In this document: positions 24,701 through 35,760 of the stretch, in pieces
Layout: each line of letters begins with the position of its first letter
Position numbering within the stretch: the stretch's first letter is position 1
DNA from: Zygaena filipendulae
Taxonomy: Eukaryota; Arthropoda; Insecta; Lepidoptera; Zygaenidae
NCBI GenBank assembly: GCA_907165275.2
Contig: OU015678.1
Coordinates: 5,580,001 to 5,644,000, forward strand
Reading direction: 5' to 3'
DNA length: 64,000 nt
Position numbers and translations under genes: made by a program
The notes under the pieces: generated by a model
Told to the model about the DNA's origin: nothing
The model's database searches: none
Seen by the model: only the letters and a program-made list of their open reading frames with translations

Positions 24701-26831
24701 TATATATCCTATTGGTGTGAAGGGGGAGCTGCCTCCCCTAGCTGGCCAGTGTGTCCAATGTGTGTGTGGTGGTGTCGCAGGAGTTGGGCATCCCTCAGCA
24801 CGCGGGGCTGTCCTACTCGATGGGGCTGGCGCTGCTGATGGAGGGGCTTCTCTCCGGCTGCTACCACCTGTGTCCCAACAAGATGAACTTCCAGTTCGGT
24901 GAGTGCACTGCAATAGTGATGGAGCGTTGTTCGCTTCTGAATGACTAAACACTTCCCAACACACAGATCTGCTCGAACTTAGCTACAAGCTTGTGTCGTG
25001 GGAACCAAGCAACATAATATGGTATACTACTACATATTATATTGTAGACTATGTAGATTATGTATCCTAATTAACACTATAAATGCAAATGTGTGTTTGT
25101 TTGTTTGTTTGTTTGGTATGCTGATGATGATTATTATCATCATGATCCTTATGCAATGGTACAAGGAGGACATAGATACATACTTTTTGTCCCGGAATGG
25201 GCATGTGGACTAATTTTTTTATTTTTTAGTCCGTCTTGTAGATTTTTAAAAATTATTGAACACGTATTTTTTCTTTTTTTACGTAATCAAAAAATAACGG
25301 CGATATATTGAGCTGAAATTTCGCGTGATGTCACTATTCTGTCAGTTTGTATGGCGGTTTTAGCGGTTAGTGACGTCACGACCCCCTCACCCTAAACTTT
25401 AATGTGCTTTATCTCTGTATATTTTAATTTATTTAAAAAAGCAAAAAATACGTGTCTATTGTTTTCTTATTTTCTAACTGACGGACTAATTAGAATTTTG
25501 ATTTTCAAAAGTAGTCCACATCCCTATTCCTGTGGTAGGAGTACTGTAGTGTATATATAGCACGTGTCGCTCGGTCTCCACGACCCAAGCTGGGCTCTAG
25601 TAGTTGCGTGTGTGGTGACGTGTCGCTGCTGTCTACAGACTCGTCGTTCATGTACGTGACGGCGGCGCTGTGCATGGTGAAGCTGTACCAGAGCCGGCAC
25701 GCCGACGTCAACGCGAGCGCGCACTCCACCTTCATGCTGCTGGCGGCCGTCATGGCGATAGGTGGGCGGTGGGCGGTGGGCGGGTGGGCGCGCCCACTGT
25801 TGACGGTCGGCGTCCGAAACATGTACACACTCAATCGAAGATCCGCCCATGTGGGCACGTGGGCGGTTGGGCGCGCCCACTGTGAACGGTCGGCGTCCGA
25901 AAAATGTACACACTCAATCGAAGATCCGCCCATGTGGGCACGTGGGCGGTTGGGCGCGCCCACTGTGAACGGTCGGCGTCCGAAAAATGTACACACTCAA
26001 TCGAAGATCCGCCAATGTGGGCACGTGGGCGGTTGGGCGCGCCCACTGTAAGATGGCCGGCGTCGGAAACATGTATACACTCAAGCACAGATCCGCTCAT
26101 TTGGGCACGTGGGCGAGTGGGCGCGCCCACTGTAGATGGTCGGCATCGGAAACATACTACACAGTCCCTTAACATTACAAACGCGAAGTTTGTTTTTTTG
26201 TTTGTTACGCTTTCACGTCTCAACTTGACCGATCTGCATGAAGTTTGGTGCGCACGTTGTCGTGGGTACAAAGAAAGACTTTCATCCCGGAATTGCCGCG
26301 GGAACTCTGTACTTAACGCGAGCGGAACCGCGGGGAAGAGCTTATTTATTTATTTATTTATTTAAACTTCTTGCATATCATGGTACAAAAGGCGGACTTA
26401 ATGCCACAGTGGCATTCACTGCCAGTCAACTTTCAGATAGTACAGAGAGCCCACTCGGCGGTGCATTTACGATACATATATACATACATACACACACAAT
26501 TATTTATTGTGTAGTGAATATTAGAATGAGCATTAGCTTCCCGGCGCAGGTCTGGTGGGCATCATGTACCCCAGCGTGTACTACTGGGCGCTGCTCACGG
26601 CGCTGCACCTCGCCACCTGCCTCGTGCTCACGCTCAAGATGTACTACGTCGGGGACTTCAAGCTGGGTGAGTCATGAGTGGATAGATAAGCAATATAGGC
26701 TAGTTTCCTGGGTAAAAATCAAAATTCTATTTAGTCCGTCAGTTAGATAATAAAAAAATAAAAGACACGTATTTTTTGCTTTTTTAACCGACTTCCAAAA
26801 AGGAGGAGGTTCTATGTTCGATTGTATGTAT

Positions 26832-26880
<49 letters not shown>

Positions 26881-29800
26881 ATGTTCACCGATTACTCGAA
26901 GACGGTTGGACCGATTTTGAAAATTCTTTTTTTGTTTGAAAGGGTTTAGTCCCAATTAGGTCCCATTGCCACCAAGTCGGAATCTGATGATGGGATCTTG
27001 GAGAAATCGAGGGAACTCTTCAAAAATTATAGGCACACCTATAGCGATTTGGGTATTTTTTATAGTAAATCGTTCATTTGCTTCTGGAAAGCAAAATTTG
27101 AAGAAGTGGAACTGATGATGAAGACCACAGATGGTCATCGGAACTACTCAACAATAATACGTATTTCACGGGTTCCGATTGCAGCGATTTCGAAAATTTG
27201 TGTTTTGTTTGATAGGGGATACTTCCAAATTGATTCCATTGTCACCAAGTCGAGATCTGATGATGGGATCTTGGAGTAATCGAGGGAACTCTTCAAAAAT
27301 TATAGGTACACCTATAGCGATTTTTGTAGTTTTTATAGTAAATCGTTTATTTGCTTTCGGAAAGTAAAATTTGAAGAAGTGAAACTGATGATGAAGACCA
27401 CAGATGGTCATCAGAACGACTAAATAATAGGTATTTCACAGATTCCGATTCGTTAACTTTAATATGGTTTCTAAACAATTTATGCTCGTCCCAATGTATA
27501 TGGTGAAGTGGAACTGATGATGATGTATAAGGAGAACTCCTCAACAATTAACGTCCCTGCGTCGGGAAAAGCAATATTTTGTAAAAGGTGATGAGCAGTT
27601 GACATTGGGCTACTTTAACTTAGAGAATTTACGAACTAAGTCACTTAAAAGCGAGAAATAAACAAATTTTTAACAAAAAAATTAAAACCGACTTCCAAAA
27701 ACACAAAACTAAAAAACTAAAAATAAAAAGCTAAAAATAACAACATACCGATTTAATTCAAAAGACAAAAACACACGTAATATTCTTATTGATTTATGCT
27801 ACCACTAATCGGTATGAAGTCGGTGACAAGCCAAATATGAAGGGGGTAGATGGGCTAAGTCGACTCCCGCCACCAGCTCTTCGTGAGCAGGACAACCCAA
27901 GTGGCCAGACACCAGCGGGCTTGTCACCGAATTCAAACCGATTAGTGGTAGCATAAATCAATAAGAATATTACGTGTGTTTTTGTCTTTTGAATTAAATC
28001 GGTATGTTGTTATTTTTAGCTTTTTATTTTTAGTTTTTTAGTTTTGTGTTTTTGGAAGTCGGTTTTAATTTTTTTGTTAATTAAAATAATGGAAATATGC
28101 ATAGATAAAGCGCATTAAAGTTTAGGGTGGGGGACTCGTGATGTCACAGCTCGCTATAACGTGCGAACAAACTGTAGCGAGGCGTGACGTCATGTGAAAT
28201 TTCGACTTGATATATCTCCGTTATTTTTTGGTTACATAAAAAATAAAAAAATACGTGTCCAATATTTTTTAATAATCTACAAAACGGACTAAAAAAGAAA
28301 ATTTAGGAAACTAGCCTATTGTGTTAACCCACACTGGAGAAATTTTGAGTAAATCGTGTTTTAAAAGTATAGCGCCATTTTGTGTCAACATTTTTTATGT
28401 TCATCATTTTGATACATATTTAAACAATGTAATAATGTAAACGCATAATTAAAAAACGTTCTCTTACTCTCAATAAATCGTTTTGAATCAATAACTTAAT
28501 TTTGTGGGTTAACATGTTATTGCTTATCTGCGTTCATATAAGATGTGGCAAAATTGGCTGAAAATATTTACAGGGCTGAAAGTATACGTTATAATATGCA
28601 GGATAAGCGAATAAATAATGATATAAGTTGGGTAGTTTTTCAGAATATGAGGAAAACAAATTCATTGAAAAAAACATTACGACTACATTCTCAAAATACC
28701 CAATACATACGTAGGTAGCTCACTAATACGTATACAAGGCACGCGTCACGCACACAGCGAGCGGTGCATCAGCTGGTCAGCTCGATCGGTCGAGGTCATT
28801 GATCTTAACATACCGGCGCGTGGCGATGTGTGTGTAAATCGATTGAGCGGCGAGCGCCTTCATAGGTAGTTTTCTATTTGTTTTTTTTTTTCTTTTTTAT
28901 TTTATAAACATATTCATTACAACGTTTTATACTTCCAAGCCTGTAAATATTTGCGGCAAATTTTACCACACCTTATACATATAATAATCCACAACACACG
29001 AGTCTAATCGATGCCACACTAAGCTGTAAGCTGTAATTTTTTTTTTCATTACTCATACTCGGAAAGTAGGTCTGAAGTTGCCTGAGAAGCGGGTTGAAAG
29101 TAACCCTTTTCAGCCCTAGGGAGAATCGCTTTCAACTGACAGCTGGATACTGCAGAAACTCAAATTTTTTTTTTATGTCATAGGGGGCATACTTACTGGC
29201 CAGTAGCACGCCTAATGGTTGATTTATGTAAAATAAAATTCACTAATTTTTTTCTTTAGCTAATTCCTATTTTTATTTTGACTTTCCTTGCATTCGTAAT
29301 GAAAAGCACAGTGTTACCCTCGGGAGAAAGATAGTCGGATGAGAATTATTGTTACTATAGTTACTTTCACCCCTAGGATAACAATGTACTATTATCTACG
29401 CGACGGACTCAAAACAAACATTTATCATCTAACCGGTTTCGGAACGACTAGTGTGAGTCCGTGTGCGCACGAGTGCTGTTTCGGAACGCGCCTCATCATT
29501 GTATTGTGTTGCCCACATACGTTATAATTTCCACAGATGGCACGGTGGGGAAGCGCGCGTGGGCGGCCGCGCGGCGCGTGGCGGGGGCCGGGGGGGCGGC
29601 GGGCGAGGCTGGGGGTGCGTGGGGGCGCGTGGGGGCGGCGGGGCGCGCGCTGCGGCCGCGGCACGGGGCGCGCGCGCTGCTGCTGGCGCTCGCCAACCTT
29701 GCCAACTGGGCGCTCGCCGGGCACGGGTGAGGGGGACCTGGGAAGCGGACTATGTCACTTTTACGATTGATGATACGATTTCGATTCCCGCCAAAAATTC

Positions 29801-31387
29801 ACCCAAAATTGACATTGAAAAGGTTATTTTTACGTGGTCCTTCGAGCCGGATAAACCAGCGACCGACTCAACACCACTAACCAAGTCCGAGTGAGTACGT
29901 ACAGTTTCAGAACGCAGCCCGAGGGTGTACGTATAATTTCGGAACGCATCCCTAGTGTGTACATATATACATGTGCAATCGACCCGGTGCTTGGGTTTAA
30001 ACCCGATAAAAGTCCAGGTTTAAACCCGATAAATGCCCTGGTTTAAACCCGAAGTCCGTGTTTAAGCCCGATAAAAGTCCGGGTTTAAACCCAAGCACCG
30101 GGTTGGAGCCTGTCTGTAAGTGGCGGCGCGCTTGCTGCCGGCGCGCGGCGCAGGCTGTACGCGCACTCGGCGGACGCGGCGCGGCACCTGCTGGCGGTGC
30201 TGGTGGGCAACGCGCTGCTGTACGCGCTGTTCTACTTCGCCATGAAGCTGCAGCACGGCGAGCGCGTGCCGCCGCACACGTGGGCGGGCTGCGCCGCCGC
30301 CGCCGCCGCGTGGGCGCTCGCCGCCGTCTACTTCCTCGACTCCAAGACCAAGTGGTCGGTGAGTGCGCGCCGCGCGCCGGAACTAACAAACACAAGAAGA
30401 AAAAAAACAAAAATTCTCATCCGACTATTTCACGCTCATCAACTTCACCACCCATCATCGTGACGGAATCTTTGTCACTTCAAAAACGTCAAGGACGGGG
30501 GGTACTTTTTGTCGCGGAGTTCAGTTCCGAAATATACGCGGGTGAAACCGCGGGGAACAGCTAGTATACCAATGAAATGCCTCACCTCCCTCTGTAATGG
30601 CCGGCCTGTGCAGGACCAGGGTGCGAGGATATATATCAATGAATATATATATATCCGGTCCGATATACATATATATCGGATATATGTATATCCAATACTT
30701 TTTCTTGATAATATATGTAAGTATATCACTACAAATAATATTCACCAATTTAAAAAAAAAATCTCTCAAATAATAAGTTTTAATCCTTTGTTGAGTCCAT
30801 TTTATGATTTTAGTTGAATGATGTGGTAAGGTTTTAGACTACCCCCCTACGAAATTAAGCATCGTGATAAAAACATAATATGCAAACAGTATACATAAAA
30901 ATACTATGAAATAATAATATTATTGTCATACAAAATGGATATATATCACATTTTTTATATATATCGAAAATATTATATAAAAAATACCAGGTATTTTAAT
31001 ATTTATAGTACTTGCGGTTTCATCCGTGGTAATTTCGGAGTTCCCGCGCGAATTCCAGGATAAAATATAGTCATAAACCTTCCTCATGAATCACTCTATC
31101 TATTGGTGAAAACCGCATCAAAATCCGTTGCGTAGTTTTAAAGATTTAAGCATACATAGGGATATAGGGGCAGAGGAAGCGACTATCGGATATGTTCGCA
31201 CGCTGCGCAGGAGACGCCGGCGCAGTCCCGCCGCCACAACGCGCCGTGCTCCGTGCTGCAGTTCTACGACACGCACGACACGTGGCACCTCGCCTCCGCG
31301 GCCGCCATGTTCTTCTCCTTCAACGCGCTGCTCACCGTCGACGACGCGCTGCGCGACACGCCCAGGCACCTCATACCGGTCTTCTAA
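12751..31387 (+). CDS. sid-1: SID-1/SIDT-like transmembrane protein, complete, 20 exons, 825 aa
   Basis: The family (SID-1, SIDT1/2) consists of membrane proteins tied to dsRNA uptake or transport and to cholesterol or lipid handling; the role in Lepidoptera is not settled. Exons: 12751-12863, 12990-13059, 13759-13861, 14742-14831, 15659-15801, 16523-16626, 16979-17066, 17801-17884, 18723-18868, 19837-19973, 20534-20629, 20871-20991, 23611-23686, 23785-23961, 24781-24898, 25639-25761, 26550-26666, 29537-29726, 30154-30358, 31211-31387. They total 2478 bp in one frame. The protein has a signal peptide ([14 protein letters not shown]), an ectodomain of about 320 residues with seven N-glycosylation sequons, then about eleven membrane helices. 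Diagnostic stretches are [53 protein letters not shown] and [13 protein letters not shown]; the Ser, Asp and HDxWH residues match the family's metal-site pattern. It ends in IPVF, as in human SIDT. Start 12751 is the first ATG after an in-frame stop; 12766 is an alternative. Intron 11 is GC-AG. Confidence 0.94.
15150..15470 (-). mobile_element. CRE-MITE in sid-1 intron 4
   Basis: The reverse orientation begins AATATCAAAATTCTAATTAGTC and ends ACGGACAAAAAAAAATTTTT. Two CRE-like sites are present (CGTGACGTCAATA and TGTGACGTCACGCG). Confidence 0.7.
15955..16174 (-). mobile_element. Complete non-autonomous Helitron in sid-1 intron 5
   Basis: On the plus strand it starts ACTAGTTATGCCCCGCGGTT, runs through CCATCCATCCATCCATCCAT, and ends CGTTTATAATATTAGTAGGA, the mirror of the family's TC start. 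Confidence 0.8.
16627..16925 (+). repeat. Splice-donor-like tandem array at the sid-1 exon 6 donor
   Basis: The intron begins CAG|GTCAGTGCCCGCACAC. The following 300 bp are imperfect 20-40 bp repeats of that edge, such as AGGTCAGTGACCCACACACC, so several copies are themselves plausible donors (AGGTCAGT). Confidence 0.88.
17139..17333 (+). mobile_element. Non-autonomous Helitron in sid-1 intron 7
   Basis: It has the body AAATGCGAAAGTGAGGCTGT and ends CGAGCGAAATCGCGGAGAAC then AGCTAG. Confidence 0.7.
17450..17770 (+). repeat. ~35-bp minisatellite before sid-1 exon 8
   Basis: Copies of GCTGACGGGTAGGGTTGAAG with GCGCCTGTTA lie just upstream of the exon 8 acceptor (17800). It is one of the few arrays on the acceptor side. 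Confidence 0.85.
18590..18665 (-). mobile_element. tRNA-like SINE head (reverse)
   Basis: The reverse complement reads TCTAGCGGTTGGTCGGTCGC (A-box-like) and GCGGGTTCGATCCG (B-box). No intact acceptor stem was seen, so it is treated as a SINE fragment rather than a tRNA. Confidence 0.45.
20630..20870 (+). other. GC-AG intron (sid-1 intron 11)
   Basis: Exon 11 ends GATAGAG and the intron begins GCAAGTATT, the preferred context for GC donors. It ends GTGATATTAG. This junction is the only one nearby that keeps the frame from [12 protein letters not shown] into [10 protein letters not shown]. Confidence 0.8.
20900..23150 (+). repeat. Exon-intron junction tandem array in sid-1, about 19 extra copies of a 112-bp unit
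   Basis: Each unit is the last 83 bp of exon 12 (GGCGCGGAGCCCTGGGCG... to TCCGACAG), the donor GTGAGG, and about 29 bp of intron ending in a G run. The tag CTCCGACAG occurs 20 times from 20983 to 23130; the first is the true exon 12. The period is 112 bp over long stretches. Variants (cgtcgctc/cgccgctc, ggcaccccta/ggccccccta, gcggcgcc/gcggtgcc) form a three-unit, ~336-bp higher-order pattern from about 22020 to 23140. The expected 3' splice site, polypyrimidine tract and exon start are absent from every copy. Confidence 0.95.
23962..24672 (+). repeat. ~92-bp (2 x 46) minisatellite starting at the sid-1 exon 14 donor
   Basis: The intron starts GTGAGTGGGGTGACGGG. Then follow about seven copies of a dimer: GTGAGGCGCAGTGGGAGACT plus GTGAGGTTTATTGAGTGACT, each preceded by GGATATG. 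Every half-unit has a GGTGAGG donor-like core. It is followed by an AT-rich palindrome at 24670-24710. Confidence 0.92.
25192..25532 (+). mobile_element. CRE-MITE in sid-1 intron 15
   Basis: The ends are GGGCATGTGGACTAATTTTT and AAAAGTAGTCCACATCCC, with a core TAGTGACGTCACGACCCC. It is very similar to the copies at 9306 and 53512. Confidence 0.78.
25762..26155 (+). repeat. 83-bp minisatellite at the sid-1 exon 16 donor
   Basis: The intron begins GTGGGCGGTGGGCGGTGGGC. Then come about 4.5 copies of an 83-bp unit with GTACACACTCAATCGAAGAT and GTGGGCGGTTGGGCGCGCCC, spaced exactly 83 bp where well preserved. Confidence 0.92.
26165..26342 (+). mobile_element. Non-autonomous Helitron in sid-1 intron 16
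   Basis: It starts TCCCTTAACATTACAAACGC and ends CGAGCGGAACCGCGGGGAAG then AGCTTA. Confidence 0.7.
26785..28080. mobile_element. Nested foldback element with AACCGACTTCCAAAAA ends
   Basis: The outer ends are AACCGACTTCCAAAAAGGAG and CTTTTTGGAAGTCGGTTTTAA-like sequence. Inside are a ~50-bp T run (26827-26877), a roughly 250-bp direct duplication (TGATGATGGGATCTTGGAG... twice), and a perfect-length hairpin at 27670-28080. A related copy begins at 57658 in Cul2. Confidence 0.6.
27670..28080. repeat. Inverted repeat, two 163-bp arms around an 85-bp loop
   Basis: The left arm (27670-27832) runs from TTAACAAAAAAATTAAAACC to CGGTGACAAGCC. The right arm (27918-28080) is its reverse complement, with only a few mismatches (ATGAAG versus TTGAAT). 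It lies in sid-1 intron 17, so the pre-mRNA could fold into a long double strand. Confidence 0.92.
29982..30103. repeat. Palindromic element with ACCCGGTGCTTGGGTTTAAA ends
   Basis: The ends are ACCCGGTGCTTGGGTTTAAA and its complement GTTTAAACCCAAGCACCGGG. The core holds three further GTTTAAACCCGATAAA-type copies. A second, shorter copy is at 33284-33361. Present just before sid-1 exon 19. Confidence 0.85.
31010..31183 (-). mobile_element. Helitron-like element abutting the last sid-1 exon
   Basis: It starts CTTGCGGTTTCATCCGTGG and includes AAAACCGCATCAAAATCCG and CATACATAGGGATATAGGG. It ends about 28 bp before the exon 20 start (31211), so it probably supplies part of the branch-site region. 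Confidence 0.65.
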
Positions 31388-32202
31388 TCGCCGTACCGAT
31401 GCAAACGGCACGTGGCACGACACGCGTGTCAACATTTTTTTTTTCAACAACCGAACGCATTTATGCGTGCAACAAATTAAATTGCGGAAAAGATATACAT
31501 TTTTTACACACGTGCGCGTGTCATTAGCTCGTATGACGCGTGACACGACAGTCGTGTCATGGAATTAGTATATTAGAAAATTTATGATTCTTGCAGCGAC
31601 TGAGTGCAACTTGGAGTCCGCTAGATTCAAATCTAATTAATTGTACGCGGATCTACGGTTGGGGGGGGACACACAATAGGTAGGTACTCAGACTTTAATT
31701 GCCCCCCCTCCCCAACTAAATCCTAGATCTGCCCCTGAATTTGTACGGAACTAACTATTCCACCCTTGTATGATTTTTTTTCTTCTCTTGGGGGTTGAAA
31801 TTCCAAAAAGTTTTTTCTAATGCTTGCTTAAAAGAAACTTAGACCCAGTTAATTCGACAAGGCTTTGCCTGCCTACTACTATTATACTCTATGGCTAATT
31901 AATATTAATAAAAGAGAAATGTACATAGTAATAAATGAATTGTAACTCTTAATTTAGTGGCTATGATATTATCTCATTATTATTAAGTGTATTTAGTTAC
32001 ATAATAACGTAAGAGAAGAGAGTTTCTCTCGAACATTTTTTAATAATCTTTATACCTACTTGTTTTTCTCTACTATGATATTTTAAATAGTATTCTATTT
32101 TAAATTTTTGCTATTGTGACGCTACCTTGACAAAAGATTTATTGTAGTTGTATGAATTTTTTATTAAAGGTGATTTTGTATTTTTTGTTTTGTTTCAATT
32201 TA

Positions 32203-32208
32203 AATAAA
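32203..32208 (+). promoter_or_regulatory. Candidate poly(A) signal of sid-1
   Basis: AATAAA lies about 815 bp after the stop. A nearer AATAAA is at 31907-31912. Which one is used cannot be told from sequence. Confidence 0.35.
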
Positions 32209-32507
32209 CAGTGTTTTCACTGCTATGATTCAATTTCATAATATCATATTATGAAGGTATAATTTCTAGGCATATAAATAAAATTGGGAAATTCAAAAAA
32301 TCCATTTTTAAAATTTTTCTCTGTCTGTCTCTCTTGTTTGTTCCGGGTAATCTCTGAAACGGCAGAACCGATTTTGACGGGACTCACTGGCAGGTAGCTG
32401 ATGTTTTAAGGAATAACTTAGGCTACTGTTTTACTGTTTATCCTGGAACTCTCGCGGGATCTCTGAAATTAACGAGGGTGAAACCGCGGGGAATAGCTAT
32501 ATTTCAT

Positions 32508-32713
32508 CCTAGTTGTGCCCCGCTGTTTCACCCGCGTTAATTTCAGAGTTCCCGCGGGAATTCCGGGATAAAAAGTACCCTATGTGTTAATCTGATGTAT
32601 AAGCTATAATATTGTAAAGTTTCATTTAAATCCATCCAGTAGTTTTTGCGTGAAAGAGTAACAAACATCCATCCATACATACAAACTTTCGCATTTATAA
32701 TATTAGTAAGGAT
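32508..32713 (-). mobile_element. Complete non-autonomous Helitron
   Basis: It begins CTAGTTGTGCCCCGCTGTTT and ends ATTTATAATATTAGTAAGGA. It closely matches the copy at 15955-16174. Confidence 0.78.
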
Positions 32714-33283
32714 ATTTATAAATAAAAAAGACAAGTTTGTGATAGGTACCTAGGTATAATTTAAACATTTTTGTTCGTAATTACCTTAATATTAAGATGC
32801 AATGATAAAGGAAACAGGAAATAAGTAGGTAATAATATGCTATACACGCGTTTACTGTTGGCTGATAAATAAATTTTGACAGTGGCAATATTATAGGTTC
32901 TTGGATTCTTACTATTCTTTTTTCAAATTTGACAATTGACGGTCGATTCCGAGTTTTTTACTGCTCGACGATCGGCGCAATCTATCATTTATAAGTTACT
33001 CTATTAGACTGAACAATATGCTTTAGTTATTGTTCTGAGCTCTATCCAATCTATGAACCAAATACATAGTTGTTCTCCCCGGGGATTCAGCGCATGCATC
33101 CCGCGGGAACTCGTTGTTATAAGTTCAAAGATATGGCTCGCTAGTTTCCTATCTGTGAAGAAATTTTTATTCGGTTCAGTAGGTCCAGAGCACATCCTTA
33201 CTTACAACCACAGACGAATAAGAGAACATACTGTTACAACTTACTATGTCGATGCAAATGAGCTGACGTTCGAGTTACAATCA

Positions 33284-33361
33284 ACCCGGTGCTTGGGTTT
33301 ACACCCGACTTAAACCTGTGCGTTTACGGGCACTTATTAGGTTTAAACCCTAAGCACCGGG
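33284..33361. repeat. Short ACCCGGTGCTTGGG palindromic element
   Basis: The ends ACCCGGTGCTTGGGTTT and GTTTAAACCCTAAGCACCGGG pair as an inverted repeat. It is the same family as 29982-30103 with fewer internal units. Confidence 0.8.
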
Positions 33362-35485
33362 CAAGCTAGGTGCTTTTTTCAACAAAAAAAAAATACGAAA
33401 TAAAATAGGTTGAATCATTTCTCCCTGACCTTGGTTACCAAAAATATTACGAAACACCTTTTTGATTTTGTTTGTCTTAAATTTACAAGTTTTTTTTTTA
33501 AATGGTGATAATGTACAATATAAAACTCTTTAATTCCAATCGAATGTATCTAAATACCTATTACGAAAGCTTTCACCAACTAATTTTATTTATTTTGACA
33601 AAGCTATACAACTATTCTAAAGTATTTTGTATACCGTGTGTAATGTATTAGATTATATTGACAAATCCATTAATGTATGGAATCCGTTCAGCTACAGGTC
33701 CTACAGACTATAAACTAGTCAATGAAATAAACTCTGAAACCACCCCACAGGTGAAGTTAATGAAAAGTAGAGCGAGCTTGCAACCTAGATAGTAAACAAA
33801 TGTGCCAGCCTGCATCGGTGACCGGGCTCGGGGCCATTGAGGCCAGCCGATGGCCCACTGGCCCAGATAGAGAGCCCTAAAGGCTAGAGCGCATGTGCTG
33901 TTCCCGCCGCTGAATGAAAACCCAGAGAGTAATGGATGGACGGTAGGCAGCTAGCAATACCCCACTTAAAGAGGAAAATTAAGCTAATTCGGATTTATCA
34001 CTTTTTTTATTAGGAACATAAGAAATGTACAATCTAAAATATTTTTGCGTGTTAGAAAGACAACGTTCCCTTTTTGTTAAGAAACCTATAGTATGTATCT
34101 TCTGACTTAGCATTGTCTAAAACGGAAACTAAATACGTACATAAAATTTTATAAAATAGGATCCATGAAACGATTCATTTTGATTGAAGTCAATAATTGA
34201 CCGTTTACGAATAAAATTCATGTGTACCAGTGTTAAATGATTCCATCATTCATACTTTACACTCAGTTGTAGGTAATTAGTATGGAAAATCACTTTCATT
34301 GTCTGCGTATACAATACAAAATACAATTACTTAATCAATCAAAGAAAATCAGTTGTTCGCATCAGTGACGTAGCCTTGCAGATCGTTACAAAAAAAAGAT
34401 TTCATTTAATTTGTGGCCAAGATCTATTTGGGTATGTGGCAATACTCCCCGTCTTTATTGTCTCACAAATGAAAAATGGCCGACCCGAAACGTCAACATT
34501 TCTAAAGACTGCTATCGCTGTTTTTGCTTAAAAATAGGTGAAAAACTTGTTACGAATCGATCGAATTATTTTGTTATTTTGTCCCAAGAAGTGTCTAGCC
34601 TTCGAGGTTTAGTGTTGTATGGTGATTTTTGTGTATTGTTCTATGGTGACGACAGATTGTGATCGCTTAATATTCCTAAGAAATTAAATGCACCGTAAGT
34701 ATTTTATTTACCCATTTTTTGCAAATTTTATTGATTTAAAACTATATTCACACAACAAATTGATTTTTAAATGGATGTAGTTAAATATTCATCTATAATC
34801 GCGTCCAAACCAGCCAAAATTTGTACAAGATCTCGACTTTGACAACATCTATTTGTCGAGTCTTGATTACGATCAGACTAAATCAATTTAGCGAAGACGA
34901 ACTCGGTCGATATAAATATTGATGACGCTACCTGCAACCGCAACATTCGTGAAGTGTCACGACCGAGTTTTATCTCGTATACAAGTTTTATTGCCATCAA
35001 AACTAATACACTCAGATTTACTATTTTGTCAACAATTCATTATTTTGAACTTAGGGTCCCTCAGGCTAAGCATTCATTTAGGTTGATATTCATAATAACT
35101 CTTACCTATATTTATCCCGCAATTTATAACTTACCTAAATATTTTTCACCACAATACCTACCTATGTGCAAAAATATTAGTTTTTTAAGTATACTGTATG
35201 TCAGATGTCATTGAAGCTAAAAATACTTTGGATTTCATTCATGTGACTGGCTGCTGGCACTAAATTGTTTCTAAATCTTAATCATCAAGATTTATCCTTA
35301 AAAATTAAATTTCATTATACTTTTTTTTTCTTGCACTTATTTGTATTAAACAAGTAGGTGATTAGTTAAGGATATTCCCAAACTCGACATGCAAATTTCT
35401 AAAGCCGACCCAAGGATATTCTCAGAGACTCTGTTATTAAGGTAGCTTTTGTGCTTAGTCTCACTATGGTCTATCTTTATTCTTA

Positions 35486-35760
35486 ACTAGTTGTGCCATG
35501 CAGTTTTACCTGCGTGAATTTCAGAATTCCTGCAGGAACAATTTTTTTATATAAAATAAAAGTAGCCTAAGTTACTCCTTACAACATCAGCTATCTGCCA
35601 GTGAAAGTCCTGTTAAAGTCAGTCCAGCCATTTCAGAGATTAGTTAGAACAAACAGACAGTTAGACAGACAGATAGACAGACAGACAAACAGACAGATAA
35701 ACAGACAGACAGATAGTCAGATAGAAACATTGAAAATTTAAAAATTGATTTTTTATTTTA
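35486..35760 (-). mobile_element. Helitron-like element with GACA repeats
   Basis: It begins ACTAGTTGTGCCATGCAGTT, has CAGCTATCTGCCAGTGAAAG, then a CAGACAGACAGATA stretch. A plus-strand relative is at 32310-32498. Confidence 0.65.

Larger units (their letters stand above)
26695..28320 (-). mobile_element. CRE-MITE split by a 1.3-kb nested element
   Basis: The left part is TAGGCTAGTTTCCTGGGTAA...GTATTTTTTGCTTTTTT; the right part resumes at AATTAAAATAATGGAAATAT and ends AAATTTAGGAAACTAGCCTA, an inverted match to the left end. Two CRE-like sites (CGTGATGTCACAG, CGTGACGTCATG) lie in the right part. Confidence 0.65.

Noticed and set aside
25505..26271. Open frames over the 83-bp minisatellite
   Set aside because: They are repeat-driven, extend on both strands, and conflict with the sid-1 exon 16-17 splice.
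26827..26877. T run of about 50 bp as a poly(A) tail of a retrocopy
   Set aside because: No gene-derived sequence flanks it; it sits inside the AACCGACTTCC repeat, whose other copy has a shorter T run. Its length may also be uncertain in the assembly.
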